A DNA stretch of 64,000 bases from Saprospiraceae bacterium (lineage in GTDB: Bacteria > Bacteroidota > Bacteroidia > Chitinophagales > Saprospiraceae). The stretch spans positions 1,239,501 through 1,303,500 of the forward strand of contig JAHCHX010000001.1 in the NCBI GenBank assembly GCA_026129545.1, given 5' to 3'. Each line of letters opens with the position of its first letter. Within the stretch, counting starts at the first letter, position 1. The translations under genes were made by a program, and so were the position numbers. Positions 34,593 to 43,380 of the stretch are shown piece by piece. Under the pieces are notes generated by a model, which did no database searches, was not told where the DNA came from, and saw only the letters and a program-made list of their open reading frames with translations.

Positions 34593-35195
34593 ACCTTATG
34601 GCGCATTTGGAAAGCGGGAAAAGTTCCTATCCGTTTTGTGTGTTGAGTGCTGTTCAGTCGAGCAGGGAGACAAAGATTGGCTTTTCCTCCAACTCCACGA
34701 AAGAGATTTTTACTTTTTTCGACAAAAAATTTTTGAGGTCCGAAAAAGGCCTAAAACAGGGACAAAATGAACACAAAATGAGGCGGGCGTTTGTGGTTTG
34801 GCTGGAGACAAGGCAAAGGCAATGTTGGCAAAATGTGGAAATTTTAATTTAAAATGTTGAGAAGAATTTTATTTGAAAATATAAATTTTGAAAGAGCGGT
34901 GTTTTGAGCCTTGTGGCAGATTCGCTCCTTTTGCATATCTAGCGGCAAAAACGCTGCTATTTTAACTTGTCTAATGCCCAATGAACTGACGTTCAGGAAG
35001 TAAGGTTTTAAACGATGTCATGTTGCTCAGGGCAGTATCAAAAGTAGATTTCGGAGAAGTAAGTAATGACCCCAAAAACGAGGTCAACCGATGGGAAAAG
35101 GGAGAAAGATGTCGTAATTGTATTGTTAGGGACTTGCCTCTCGATTCAAGCGCATCGTTATCAACGCATTAGTGTCGAATGGGTGCTTATTCGCA
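34593..35195. other. Intergenic region upstream of dnaA, AT-rich, no gene seen
   Basis: About 600 bases. The part 34830-34900 is very AT-rich. I found no TTATnCACA DnaA boxes, so I cannot call an origin. Short frames here have no family resemblance or credible starts. TTATCAACG near 35158 is two mismatches from a DnaA box, which is not enough. Confidence 0.5.
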
Positions 35196-35720
35196 TCAAA
35201 ACAACTGACCTGCTTCGGTTCTTATGGCGACCAAAGCCTTTTGTAGCATGGTGGCTCCTTGCTGCTCGTCTATCACATGGAGCAGGGCGTTCACCAATAA
35301 TTCAGCATCCGCCTTTGGGTCGAGTTCGGTAGCGGTTTGAGCCACCGTTTGAAGCGTGTCGTTTTTGGCGAGTGTGATGATTTGCCAAAGGGTGTCCGAC
35401 ACATATAGTTGTTGTGAAGTATTGTGGTCAAACTCTTGGCTCACGGCGAGCATCAGCGCTCCGCGCAGTTCGTTCACTGTCATGCCGGGCATTCGTATGC
35501 GCAACAAGGTGTTGGGGATGCTTGCCCGGTCGCACAGCAGGGTGAGCCGTTCGTAAGCCTGTAGCCGCAAGGGGAGGGTGATTTTCAGTGTTTCGTTGCG
35601 TTGTTTGCTCATCTCGTAACGCAGCCTGTCGTCCAAGTACAGCTTTAGCAAATAGTAAGCAGTGACAAACACGACCAGTCCGGGAATGGTGTATTTCAGG
35701 AGTTCCAAAAACATTTCCAT
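35196..35720 (-). CDS. Small membrane-anchored protein of a conserved Bacteroidota family (DUF7935-like)
   Basis: A 174-residue protein with one N-terminal membrane helix (about 8-30, YTIPGLVVFVTAYYLLKLYL) and a cytoplasmic helical part. The segment ITLPLRLQAYERLTLLCDRASIPNTLLRI is the conserved patch I associate with an uncharacterised Bacteroidota family (I recall it as DUF7935; the number is from memory). No catalytic motif. It is divergent from the IscA/ErpA-type gene. A -7 box lies 69 bases upstream. Confidence 0.78.
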   Translation of the reverse strand: MEMFLELLKYTIPGLVVFVTAYYLLKLYLDDRLRYEMSKQRNETLKITLPLRLQAYERLTLLCDRASIPNTLLRIRMPGMTVNELRGALMLAVSQEFDHNTSQQLYVSDTLWQIITLAKNDTLQTVAQTATELDPKADAELLVNALLHVIDEQQGATMLQKALVAIRTEAGQLF

Positions 35721-35788
35721 AATCAGAAGAGGGTTGGATTGCGCGAACCCGTTGCGTTGTTCGTTCAGGTTCGTTTTTTAAAGGGCGG

Positions 35789-35796
35789 CAAAGGTA
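35789..35796 (-). promoter_or_regulatory. -7 box TACCTTTG upstream of the 35196-35720 gene
   Basis: Exact TAnnTTTG match on the minus strand, 68 bases upstream of the start codon, in the divergent gap. Confidence 0.4.
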
Positions 35797-35842
35797 GTTG
35801 GTGGGGGCTAAACATTTTTGTCTTGTTTTCGTTTTGTCAGCG

Positions 35843-35850
35843 TAATTTTG
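35843..35850 (+). promoter_or_regulatory. -7 box TAATTTTG upstream of the IscA/ErpA-type gene
   Basis: Exact TAnnTTTG match 26 bases before the ATG at 35877, with TTTG at 35817-35820 as a possible -33 (22-base spacer). Confidence 0.45.
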
Positions 35851-35876
35851 CTGCCACTAAATTCAACGTGTTTTTG

Positions 35877-36236
35877 ATGGAAACTTTGCTTGATGTTCCA
35901 GCGGTCGCGGCTCCCATTTTTCTTACAGAAGGGGCCGTCGAACAACTCAACAACATTCGCCTACAGGAAAACATACCCTCCGAATACTGTTTGCGCGTAG
36001 GTGTGAAGGGGGGAGGGTGTTCTGGCTTCTCCTACGTTTTGGGTTTCGACCTACCAAAGGACAACGACGATATTTTTGAAGCCAACGGTATTCGCGTCGT
36101 TATGAACAAGGCTCACGCGATTTACCTGCTCGGGATGGAAGTTGATTTTTTGAATGGCTTGGAGAATCGTGGTTTCACGTTCAACAACCCGAACGCTTCT
36201 TCTACTTGCGGGTGCGGGACTTCGTTCGCTGCCTGA
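35877..36236 (+). CDS. Iron-sulfur cluster assembly/insertion protein, IscA/ErpA (HesB) family
   Basis: A 119-residue A-type carrier that passes Fe-S clusters to target enzymes. The three invariant cysteines are present: one in GVKGGGCSGFSY and two in STCGCGTSF at the C-terminus. The start at 35877 (METLLDVPAV) gives the normal family length; the frame is open from 35739, but the promoter box lies inside that extension. No suf or isc genes are adjacent. It is followed by a strong terminator, so it is a single-gene unit. Whether it corresponds to ErpA, IscA or SufA cannot be told from sequence alone. Confidence 0.92.
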   Translation: METLLDVPAVAAPIFLTEGAVEQLNNIRLQENIPSEYCLRVGVKGGGCSGFSYVLGFDLPKDNDDIFEANGIRVVMNKAHAIYLLGMEVDFLNGLENRGFTFNNPNASSTCGCGTSFAA

Positions 36237-36263
36237 GCCGCCGAGCGATTGCGCTATCGATGC

Positions 36264-36304
36264 AAAATGCCCGCTGGGATTGTGGTCCCTGCGGGCATTT
36301 TTTA
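36264..36304 (+). terminator. Rho-independent terminator after the IscA/ErpA-type gene
   Basis: A 10-bp stem AAATGCCCGC with its complement, followed by six T. The opposite strand has only four T, so it may also help end the converging lipoprotein gene. Confidence 0.8.
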
Positions 36305-36322
36305 GGTATGCTAAGCATTTGC

Positions 36323-36703
36323 TCAATTTTTGATTTCCTTCCCTTTGAAATTGTAGTGTATGTCGTCTTGTCCCGCTTTTGTCCAGACCATTTTGCCGCT
36401 GACAGCGGTGCCAGCGACTTGGCCTTCCCATTCCATCTTGCCTTCCTGCTCGCTAAGGAGCGTGAATTTGAAATTTCCTTCGTCGTCGCTACTGTAAGCG
36501 CCGGGGGCAAAGCCCCACTTGACGCACTCGTCGTTTTCGACCATTCCGTTCTTGAACGCCATTGTTTCGGTGCCGTCAAGTTTCCCGCCTGTGTAATTCT
36601 CGATTTTGAACGCACGCCCTTCAAGGGTAACCTTGGGCTTGGGATTTTGTGAGGTACAACTCAAAGCGGTCATTAGGAGTGCAAGAAGAAGTACCTGTTT
36701 CAT
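36323..36703 (-). CDS. Small lipoprotein of unknown function
   Basis: A 126-residue protein. The start at 36703 (MKQVLLLALLMTALSCTSQ) gives a lipobox with Cys17; the longer open frame back to 36964 overlaps the OmpA-family gene antisense and is not coding. The mature part is a small beta-rich domain (VTLEGRAFKIENYTGGKLDG; GNFKFTLLSEQEGKMEWEGQVAGTAVSGKMVW) that looks like a META/DUF-type lipocalin-like fold; I do not name a family. It sits 32 bases after the PorE-like gene on the same strand and may be cotranscribed. Confidence 0.8.
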   Translation of the reverse strand: MKQVLLLALLMTALSCTSQNPKPKVTLEGRAFKIENYTGGKLDGTETMAFKNGMVENDECVKWGFAPGAYSSDDEGNFKFTLLSEQEGKMEWEGQVAGTAVSGKMVWTKAGQDDIHYNFKGKEIKN

Positions 36704-36735
36704 AATATGATAAGGTTGGTGAACAATCTTCCGAC

Positions 36736-39168
36736 TTAGAAGGGGCATCCATCGCATGGGCCAGCCTTCAGGTTTGGCTTGGGCTGTGAAATAGTGACAC
36801 CTGTTCCCGTGACGCGAAATTCGGTACGCCGGTTGAGTTGATGTTCGGTTTCGGAACACGGGATGTTGTCTTTGCAACGGTTGACGAGTTTGCTTTCGCC
36901 ATAGCCTTTCCCGACAAGCCGCTCTCGTGCGATTCCTTGTCGAACGAGCCAACTTACCACCCAATCCGCACGGCGTTGAGAAAGGTCAAGGTTGTACTCA
37001 TCGGAGCCTCTCGAATCTGTGTGCGAAGAGATTTCTACTTGCAGGTCGGGGTTTTCGTGCAAGGTTTTGCGCAGCTTTTCCAGTTCTGGCAAGGATTCGT
37101 CGTTCACGTTGGATTGGCCGTAATCATAATATAGGTGTACGAGAAAACCTTCCTTTCCGCGCTCCCATGTCGCTCGTTCGGGTTTGCTGGGCGCTCCATT
37201 GTCGAACAAGATGCCATTGCGGACTTCCAATCCATTTCCAATCACAAAACTGGCAGGTGTACCGTCTCGGTTTTCGTACAAGCCGCTGACGTGATTGAAA
37301 TTGGGCTTGCTCTCTTTGCCAGCAACGATAAAGCCCTCGCCATCCAAATAGGGTTGCAAGGTGAGATTGGATTTCAGGGTTGAGTTTTTAGTCAGTCCAT
37401 TCGTGCAGATGCGGTCAGCTGTGCCCGCGATAAATCCATCTTTGACTGCCCGCACCGTGTAGCAGCATTCTTTGTCTAATTTGAATTTGTAACGCCCGTC
37501 GGAACCTGTAAATACGGCTTCGGGTATCTCTTTGCCGCAATTGTTCGTGAGGATAACACGCACACCCTCTGCCGGGTAGCCATCGGTCATATCGAACACG
37601 ATGCCTTGCAGGTAGAGGTTCAATTGCTTGGCAACTGGGATTTCGATGCGGGTGATGGCATTGGGATTGGATGGGTCGCCGCACCCGCTTTTGGAAGCTG
37701 GTTCATAATTCTTTTTTTCCACCGTGAAATTGGCACATTCGGCGGCCCGCATATCAAAAGCGATTTTTCCGTCAGGCCCGGTAGTCATGGTCAAGCCAGT
37801 CTTGCTGTTGGCGACTGTTGCGCCGCTGACGGGCAATTTTGTGTTGCTGTCATAAACGTATACTTCGAAGGACGCTGCGCTTTTTAGGAACCCATAGACA
37901 TCGTCGCGGCCAGCCCCGCCATCGCGGTCGGAAGTGAAAAAGCCCCATGTAAGGTCTTTGCCAAAAGTGATGCCGAAGTCGTCAGCGTTGGTGTTGATGG
38001 GGTAGCCGAGATTGACCGGGAAATTCCACGAGTCGCCGCCATTGGAGGCTGGCGTGGAGTAGTAGATGTCGAGGCCGCCCAGACCGATATGCCCATTGGA
38101 AGCAAAATAGAGGCGGTTGTTGGGGTCTATGTAGGGGAAAATTTCATTGCCTTCGGTGTTCACCACTGGGCCGAGGTTGATGGGAGGCCCCCACGCGCCA
38201 TTTTCCAACGTGCTCACATAAAGGTCCATGCCTCCATAGCCGCCGGGCATATTGCTGGAAAAATAGAGGCGCTGACCGTCGGCGCTCATGCTGGGGTGTG
38301 CCACGTTGTATTCGTTGGAGTTGAAAGGCAGTTCTGCCTCGTTGTGCCAGCCACCTTGACCGTCGGACTGCGCCGCGTAGATTTTCAGCTTCACCAGCCC
38401 TTCGTCGCTTTTTCCGGTGCTGCCTTGCGAAAAATTGTTTCGAGTAAAAAAGATGGTTCTCCCGTCTGGAGACAGAGCCGCTGCCGCCTCGTGGAATTTT
38501 GTGCTGATGTTTTTTGAGAACTTTTCTGCCTCGCCGTATTGGAAAGTGCCGGGCGTGCCACCTTTCGCTTTGAATGGCACTGCATAAAGCTCCGCAAAGG
38601 GGCTGCCCGTCCACATGTTGGTGCGTTTCACCGGGCCTGTCTGCGTGCGGTCGCTGGCAAAAACAATTTTATCGCCAACAATGACTGGTGCGAAATCGTC
38701 CAAGTTTGAGTTGAAAGGCATGGGGTTGATGACGTAAACTCCTCTGCTTTTGCTTTTTAATTCTTCCTCTATCTCACAGGCGCGAGCCAAGTGTTGCCCC
38801 CGCGCGTCGTCCGGCACGTCCTTGACGTACTGGTTGAGCCATGCCTTAGCCACCTCGCATTTGCCATTGGCTTGAAGCATCATTCCGTAGTAGAGCTTGT
38901 GGATTGGCTTGGCACTGGGCAATTGTACCACTCTGGCATACCAGAATTCGGCGTTTTGTTTGTCGTTGATTTTGCGATAACACTCGGCGATGTTGATGAG
39001 GGCCTCCGGGTGCTTGTCTTTTTCCAACACCTGCTGATACAGCAAAATGGCAGTCATATAGTCAAGGTCGCGCATGGCGTCGTTTGCTTGTTTTAGCAAA
39101 AAGTTCTGCGCGGAGAGGCTAGTGCTCAGCACCAAAAAAAGACTCGTGAGAATGTTCTTGCAGTTCAT
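36736..39168 (-). CDS. OmpA-family protein with TPR, PD40 propeller and carboxypeptidase-like domains (PorE-like)
   Basis: An 810-residue envelope protein. Order: signal peptide 1-21; TPR helices (about 22-140, DYMTAILLYQQVLEKDKHPEALINIAECYR); a WD40/PD40-type propeller (about 150-430, FASDRTQTG, SPDGRTIFFTRNNF, SADGQRLYFSSNMPGGYGGMDLY, FASNGHIGLGGLDIYYS). Two carboxypeptidase-regulatory-like folds follow (about 435-620), then an OmpA peptidoglycan-binding domain (about 685-795, DLQVEISSHTDSRGSDEYNLDLSQRRADWVVSWLV ... NRRTEFRV). This is the architecture of PorE, the T9SS component that links the machinery to peptidoglycan. Next to it is a PorP/SprF gene, a pairing repeated many times in Saprospiria, so this may be one of several paralogues rather than the core copy. 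Confidence 0.88.
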   Translation of the reverse strand: MNCKNILTSLFLVLSTSLSAQNFLLKQANDAMRDLDYMTAILLYQQVLEKDKHPEALINIAECYRKINDKQNAEFWYARVVQLPSAKPIHKLYYGMMLQANGKCEVAKAWLNQYVKDVPDDARGQHLARACEIEEELKSKSRGVYVINPMPFNSNLDDFAPVIVGDKIVFASDRTQTGPVKRTNMWTGSPFAELYAVPFKAKGGTPGTFQYGEAEKFSKNISTKFHEAAAALSPDGRTIFFTRNNFSQGSTGKSDEGLVKLKIYAAQSDGQGGWHNEAELPFNSNEYNVAHPSMSADGQRLYFSSNMPGGYGGMDLYVSTLENGAWGPPINLGPVVNTEGNEIFPYIDPNNRLYFASNGHIGLGGLDIYYSTPASNGGDSWNFPVNLGYPINTNADDFGITFGKDLTWGFFTSDRDGGAGRDDVYGFLKSAASFEVYVYDSNTKLPVSGATVANSKTGLTMTTGPDGKIAFDMRAAECANFTVEKKNYEPASKSGCGDPSNPNAITRIEIPVAKQLNLYLQGIVFDMTDGYPAEGVRVILTNNCGKEIPEAVFTGSDGRYKFKLDKECCYTVRAVKDGFIAGTADRICTNGLTKNSTLKSNLTLQPYLDGEGFIVAGKESKPNFNHVSGLYENRDGTPASFVIGNGLEVRNGILFDNGAPSKPERATWERGKEGFLVHLYYDYGQSNVNDESLPELEKLRKTLHENPDLQVEISSHTDSRGSDEYNLDLSQRRADWVVSWLVRQGIARERLVGKGYGESKLVNRCKDNIPCSETEHQLNRRTEFRVTGTGVTISQPKPNLKAGPCDGCPF

Positions 39169-39212
39169 GTATCGGTTGCTAGGTTATACGCTCAAGAAAG
39201 GAGGGCTTTTGA

Positions 39213-40199
39213 CTAAAAATAACGCGGAGAGGTCACACGCCTTACTTTAATGTCAAATTCATACCCAGCCATCAACTCAAACGAGCCATTATTGACTTTG
39301 TTGAGCTTGCTCAGGGGCAAATCATAGGACGCGCCTAGGCGAAGCCCGTTGCGAAAATACAGGGCAGTCCAGAGGTCGGCGGAGTCGTTCGACGAGTTGC
39401 TCAGTTCGAGTGCCGTGCGATAGGCAAGACCCACCCAAAGCATTTTGTGAAAGAAAAACGAAGCGTCCACGTCCAAAGCTGTCGGGGCGCCAAGAGCCTG
39501 CTGATTGTCCTTCATCTTGCTGAACAAACCAGTTGTTTTCAACAGGGCTGATGGGCGAAATACCACCAACTCGCTGCCGAGCGGGAAAGCCGCTCCGATA
39601 ATGGAGTAGTAGTGGCGGTAGTTTTGGGCGTTGACACTGGTATTGCCGTCATTGGCTCGCAGGTCATGCTCCAGCAGCCGGGGGCAGCCCAAACCAGCAA
39701 AAAAACGCTCGCCATGCAAAAAAAGCCCCGTCCCGAAGTTGGGTTTCCAGATGTTTAAGTTTTCGATGAACACATCGTCCGTTCTGTCTTCCAACAGGAG
39801 TTTCGACCAAGTGCCGCGCCAGTTGGTCACTCCCCCTTGAAGCCCAATGGATAGTTTCATCTTTTTCCCTACTGAAAAATGATAAGCGTAAGCTGCGTTG
39901 AGGTCGAATGTGCCACTTGCGCCGATTTTGTCATTCACCAAACTCAAGCCTAAGCCCACTCGTTCGTTTTTCATGGGCGAATGGACGCTCAGCGATTGTG
40001 TCGTGGGCGCACCTTCCAAGCCAAGCCATTGCGAGCGATGAATGAGATGAGCGGTCAGATGGTTATTTGTTCCAGCCACTGCGGGATTGAAAATCAGGCT
40101 GTTGAAAAAATAGTTGGTGAACATCGGGTCTTGTTGTCCCGATGCATGGTGGCAAGCCAAAAGCAAACCTAAAAGCGGCAGCAGTAAAAATTTCCTCAT
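39213..40199 (-). CDS. PorP/SprF-family type IX secretion membrane protein
   Basis: A 328-residue outer-membrane barrel. Signal peptide 1-21, then the family opening QQDPMFTNYFFNSLIFNPAVAGTNNHLTAHLIHRSQWLGLEGAPTTQSLSVHSP and later FGTGLFLHGERFFAGLGCPRLLEHDL. In Flavobacterium, SprF is needed to deliver specific adhesins; in other bacteria PorP-like proteins serve T9SS generally. It is 44 bases upstream of the PorE-like gene in the same direction. Confidence 0.92.
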   Translation of the reverse strand: MRKFLLLPLLGLLLACHHASGQQDPMFTNYFFNSLIFNPAVAGTNNHLTAHLIHRSQWLGLEGAPTTQSLSVHSPMKNERVGLGLSLVNDKIGASGTFDLNAAYAYHFSVGKKMKLSIGLQGGVTNWRGTWSKLLLEDRTDDVFIENLNIWKPNFGTGLFLHGERFFAGLGCPRLLEHDLRANDGNTSVNAQNYRHYYSIIGAAFPLGSELVVFRPSALLKTTGLFSKMKDNQQALGAPTALDVDASFFFHKMLWVGLAYRTALELSNSSNDSADLWTALYFRNGLRLGASYDLPLSKLNKVNNGSFELMAGYEFDIKVRRVTSPRYF

Positions 40200-40392
40200 G
40201 GTTTATTTACACTGTTGAAGTGAAACCGAGGTGGGGGAGGCGAAGGATTATCAGACGCTCTGCATTAGCCAAAGCCTTGCCAAAAACATTTGTCCTGCAA
40301 ATTTGTCTGGTTTGGCGGCTCAATAGGGTAGTGATGATGCAGGTTTGTCTTTGCGGTGGTAAATTTACATCGCATTTTCTGAATTAAATGTA

Positions 40393-40417
40393 CACAGTAA
40401 ACAGCCTCCTTACTGTG
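40393..40417. other. Hairpin in the gap upstream of tilS
   Basis: CACAGTAA (40393-40400) pairs with TTACTGTG (40410-40417). It lies between the PorP and tilS promoters; with no T run, it could be a dyad operator rather than a terminator. Confidence 0.35.
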
Positions 40418-40467
40418 AACTCAACCTTCAATAAGAGCAACAACATTAAGAAAAAGCGATTCCCGCC

Positions 40468-40475
40468 TACCTTTG
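40468..40475 (+). promoter_or_regulatory. -7 box TACCTTTG, 4 nt before the ATG of tilS
   Basis: Exact TAnnTTTG match with four bases (AGCA) between it and the ATG at 40480. It implies a leaderless tilS mRNA. Confidence 0.55.
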
Positions 40476-40479
40476 AGCA

Positions 40480-41823
40480 ATGAATCTGTTCGAACGTTTT
40501 CAAGCCTTTGCCCGCTCCGAACACTTGCTCGACGAAGCGAGGCCGACTCTTTTGGCTGTGAGCGGAGGTCTCGATTCGACGGTGATGGCGTATTTGTTTC
40601 ACACGGCTCAATGGCCGTTTGGCATTGCCCATTGTAATTTCCAATTGAGAGGCGAGGCGTCTGACAGCGACGAGCAGTTCGTTCGAACGCTTGCGGAGGG
40701 CTGGGGCGTTCCGTTTTTCTCGAAACGTTTTGAAACGGATAAGTACGCAGCGCAGAACGGCCTTTCGACCCAAATGGCCGCTCGCGAGTTGCGCTACGAA
40801 TGGTTCCGCCAAGTCATCGCGGAAAATGGATTTGCCTGCGTAGCCACAGCCCATCACTTGAACGATTCGGTGGAGACTGCCTTGCTCAATTTTGTGCGTG
40901 GCACAGGGCTAAGTGGGCTAAAAGGTATAGCGACCAAGACGGGGCGCGCGATTCGTCCGCTGCTTTTCGCGTCGCGTTTGGAATTGGAAGATTATGCCGA
41001 AGGCCAAGGTATTTCTTGGCGAGAAGATGCCAGCAACGCCACCGAGGACTATGCCCGCAATTTTCTGCGTCACCGTGTCATCCCCTTGTTGGAGGAACTC
41101 AACCCAAATTTTTTGGGCACGGCAACGCGCAATCTGACTCGTTTGCGAGAGACCGATGAGAACCTGCACTTTTTGCTGTGGCGCTATTTTTTTGATGGAA
41201 AAGAAGAAGGGGAAAGGGTGTTTCACATTGACAAACACAAACTTTCGCTGCTTCCTTCGCCTCACCTCGCTTTACGAGCATTGCTGAAAAAACAAGGCTT
41301 CACGGAAGAGCAAACCCGCCAAATAGCCGAAAATCTCTCCCACATTGGTATCGAGATTCAGTCCAAAACTGGCTGGCGGTTGCTCAACGACCGCGACCTG
41401 ATTTTGCTGTCCGACGCTCATCATTCCGCTGTCGAAAGCCACACTATTCATCATGACGACTTGATGGTGAGCGTCGCAGAGGGAGGCCGCATGATTTTGA
41501 CCACCATATTCGACGCCTCCAATTTGCCCGATGGGAAAGAAGCAATCGTGGTGGATGCCGAGAAATTGCGATTCCCGCTACATCTGCGCTCATGGCAACA
41601 GGGCGATGTTTTTCAGCCGTTTGGCATGGGTGGGCGCAGCCAAAAATTGCAAGACTTGTTTACCAACCTGAAGCTGTCGCGCTTTGACAAAGAAAAAGTC
41701 CTAGTGCTCGAAAATGGGGACGGTGCCATCGTCTGGGTGGTGGGTTATCGGCTCGACGAGCGTTTCAGGGTGAGTGAGACCACCAAAAATTTACTCAAAA
41801 TCGCGTTTGTTAGGGGGGGCTAA
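40480..41823 (+). CDS. tilS: tRNA(Ile)-lysidine synthase TilS
   Basis: A 447-residue cytoplasmic enzyme that converts the wobble cytidine of the CAU anticodon of tRNA-Ile2 to lysidine, so that it reads AUA codons. The N-terminal PP-loop ATPase domain shows AVSGGLDSTVMAYL (about 26-39), AHHLNDSVETALLNFVRGTGLSGLKGI (about 128-154) and IRPLL. A central substrate-binding region and the TilS C-terminal domain (RSWQQGDVFQPFGMGGRSQKLQDLF) follow. The last codons run through a G7 tract, but the frame is intact. It has its own promoter. Confidence 0.96.
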   Translation: MNLFERFQAFARSEHLLDEARPTLLAVSGGLDSTVMAYLFHTAQWPFGIAHCNFQLRGEASDSDEQFVRTLAEGWGVPFFSKRFETDKYAAQNGLSTQMAARELRYEWFRQVIAENGFACVATAHHLNDSVETALLNFVRGTGLSGLKGIATKTGRAIRPLLFASRLELEDYAEGQGISWREDASNATEDYARNFLRHRVIPLLEELNPNFLGTATRNLTRLRETDENLHFLLWRYFFDGKEEGERVFHIDKHKLSLLPSPHLALRALLKKQGFTEEQTRQIAENLSHIGIEIQSKTGWRLLNDRDLILLSDAHHSAVESHTIHHDDLMVSVAEGGRMILTTIFDASNLPDGKEAIVVDAEKLRFPLHLRSWQQGDVFQPFGMGGRSQKLQDLFTNLKLSRFDKEKVLVLENGDGAIVWVVGYRLDERFRVSETTKNLLKIAFVRGG

Positions 41824-41947
41824 CTGAATTTATGCCCTGATTCGCTAGAATTTGCCAGCACACCATGCTCGCTCTCCCTGATTTTTAGCAAATTGCGCTT
41901 TTAGCCATGCCCACAATTTGGCTGCGCGAAGTTTATTCATCAATGTC

Positions 41948-42013
41948 GCCACAAAGTCGCAAAGCCATTAAGACATTGTTTCCCAAAACCTTGCGCCTCC
42001 GCGACTTTGTGGC
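41948..42013. repeat. Palindromic intergenic repeat between tilS and the VOC gene
   Basis: GCCACAAAGTCGC (41948-41960) and its exact complement GCGACTTTGTGGC (42001-42013) flank a 40-base loop. It is the same repeat style as 23248-23294 (GCCAC-AAG--CGC). Confidence 0.6.
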
Positions 42014-42041
42014 AAACCTTAAATCACGCGGGCAGCGCCTT

Positions 42042-42419
42042 CTACGAATAAAGCCCCAACACATTGCCTTCTGTATCGGCAAAGAAAGCAAAATGCCCCA
42101 TGTCTGGCGCAATTTCCGTTTTGGGCAGTATCACTTTGCCGCCAGCATTTTCCACGCGATTCAAGACATCATTAAGGTCTTTGCCTGCGGTCAAGTAAAT
42201 TTTCACACCATTCTCGCCAGATGGCGCGTAGCCCTCCCCGAAACAAATCGCACCGCCCACACCGCCGTTCTCGCGGTCGTGTGGCAACATACCCATGCGG
42301 ATGCCACTCATCTCCATCTCTTCCATAGTGAAGTCGAGGATTTTTTGGTAAAAGGTTTTTGCGCGGGCGAAGTTGACAACCGGTATTTCAAACCAGCTGA
42401 TGGCGTTTTTGAATTCCAT
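42042..42419 (-). CDS. VOC-family (glyoxalase/bleomycin resistance-like) protein
   Basis: A 125-residue single-domain protein of two beta-alpha-beta-beta-beta repeats: ISWFEIPVVNFARAKTFYQKILDFTMEEMEM, then a second half ending GHFAFFADTEGNVLGLYS. Such proteins bind metals and small molecules and include glyoxalases, dioxygenases and resistance proteins; many of this short form are uncharacterised. Metal ligands cannot be assigned with confidence. It is convergent with tilS. Confidence 0.9.
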   Translation of the reverse strand: MEFKNAISWFEIPVVNFARAKTFYQKILDFTMEEMEMSGIRMGMLPHDRENGGVGGAICFGEGYAPSGENGVKIYLTAGKDLNDVLNRVENAGGKVILPKTEIAPDMGHFAFFADTEGNVLGLYS

Positions 42420-42564
42420 AGAAAAAAATTTTTAGTAGTGAAAAATTGCAGTTCAACGGCTGTGCGCCCTTCAAAAGGGCGGTTGAGCCAAGACGGCACA
42501 AAGATTTACATTTTGTTTTAGAAGCACAAACAAAATGTTTATTTTTCTCTGAAAATTCTTTTTC

Positions 42565-42572
42565 TACATTTG
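42565..42572 (+). promoter_or_regulatory. -7 box TACATTTG upstream of the first esterase gene
   Basis: Exact TAnnTTTG match 53 bases before the ATG at 42626. Confidence 0.45.
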
Positions 42573-42625
42573 CCGGACTACGTTCAGAACAAATCAAACC
42601 TTCGAATCAACTTTTTACATCGCAC

Positions 42626-43357
42626 ATGAATCGAGAAATCCACCAATGGTTTAGCCCCCGCCTCAACAAAAACATGGAAATAGCCATGTACGGGCACTTT
42701 GGCTTTGCACTCTTGCTGCTACCTACCGCAGCCGCCGATTATCTGGAATACGAGCGATTCCACCTGATTGGGGCGCTTGAACCCTACATTGATGCAGGGA
42801 AAGTCAAAGTTTTTTCCATCAACAGCATCAACTCGGAAGCATGGCTCAACAACCGGATGCACCCACGCCACAAGGCCATCAGACACCAGCAATTCAATGC
42901 TTATGTGGAAAATGAGGTAGTGCCTTTCATTCGGACACACACGAGCGAAAGCACATCCATCATCACGAGCGGGGCATCGCTGGGCGCTTTGCACGCTGCC
43001 AATCTTTTTTTCCGTCGCCCCGACTTGATTCAAGGCACGATAGCCATGTCGGGTGTGTATGATTTGACTTCATACACCAAGGGCTATTACGACGAAGATG
43101 TTTATTTCAACTCGCCCTGTCACTATTTGCCCAACCTGAACGATGAGCATCTGCTATATCTGCTGCGCAAAAGTGGGCACATCCACATTCTGAGTGGCTC
43201 TGGCGACTACGAAGACCCCGAGGCTTCGCGCAATTTGGCAGGCATCCTCACTTCCAAAGGCATCGGCCACGACCTCGACGTGTGGGGGCCAGATATGCGA
43301 CACGACTGGCCCACTTGGCGTGCCATGTTGCCTTATGTGATTGACCAAAAATTCTGA
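42626..43357 (+). CDS. Cytoplasmic esterase-family alpha/beta hydrolase
   Basis: A 243-residue protein related to esterase D/feruloyl-esterase folds. The start is at 42626 (MNREIHQWFSPRL); the frame is open from 42446, but the -7 box lies inside the extension. The nucleophile elbow is SGASLGALHAAN. A strand typical of the fold comes just before (NEVVPFIRTHTSESTSIIT), the acid is likely in HILSGSGDYEDPEA, and the catalytic His is likely in GPDMRHDWPTWRAML. There is no signal peptide, so it acts in the cytoplasm. It is followed 23 bases later by a second, exported esterase, suggesting a two-step ester breakdown (inference). Confidence 0.86.
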   Translation: MNREIHQWFSPRLNKNMEIAMYGHFGFALLLLPTAAADYLEYERFHLIGALEPYIDAGKVKVFSINSINSEAWLNNRMHPRHKAIRHQQFNAYVENEVVPFIRTHTSESTSIITSGASLGALHAANLFFRRPDLIQGTIAMSGVYDLTSYTKGYYDEDVYFNSPCHYLPNLNDEHLLYLLRKSGHIHILSGSGDYEDPEASRNLAGILTSKGIGHDLDVWGPDMRHDWPTWRAMLPYVIDQKF

Positions 43358-43380
43358 AAAAGCATTTTTTACGGTGCTTT

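Noticed and set aside
34593..35195. Replication origin
   Set aside because: No DnaA boxes or clear unwinding repeats; nearness to dnaA alone is weak evidence in Bacteroidota.
35066..35332. Plus-strand frame of 88 codons overlapping the end of the 35196-35720 gene
   Set aside because: Overlaps a conserved gene on the other strand and has no family resemblance or promoter box.
41800..41823. Frameshift at the G7 tract at the end of tilS
   Set aside because: The frame is intact and ends one codon after the tract; family length is normal.
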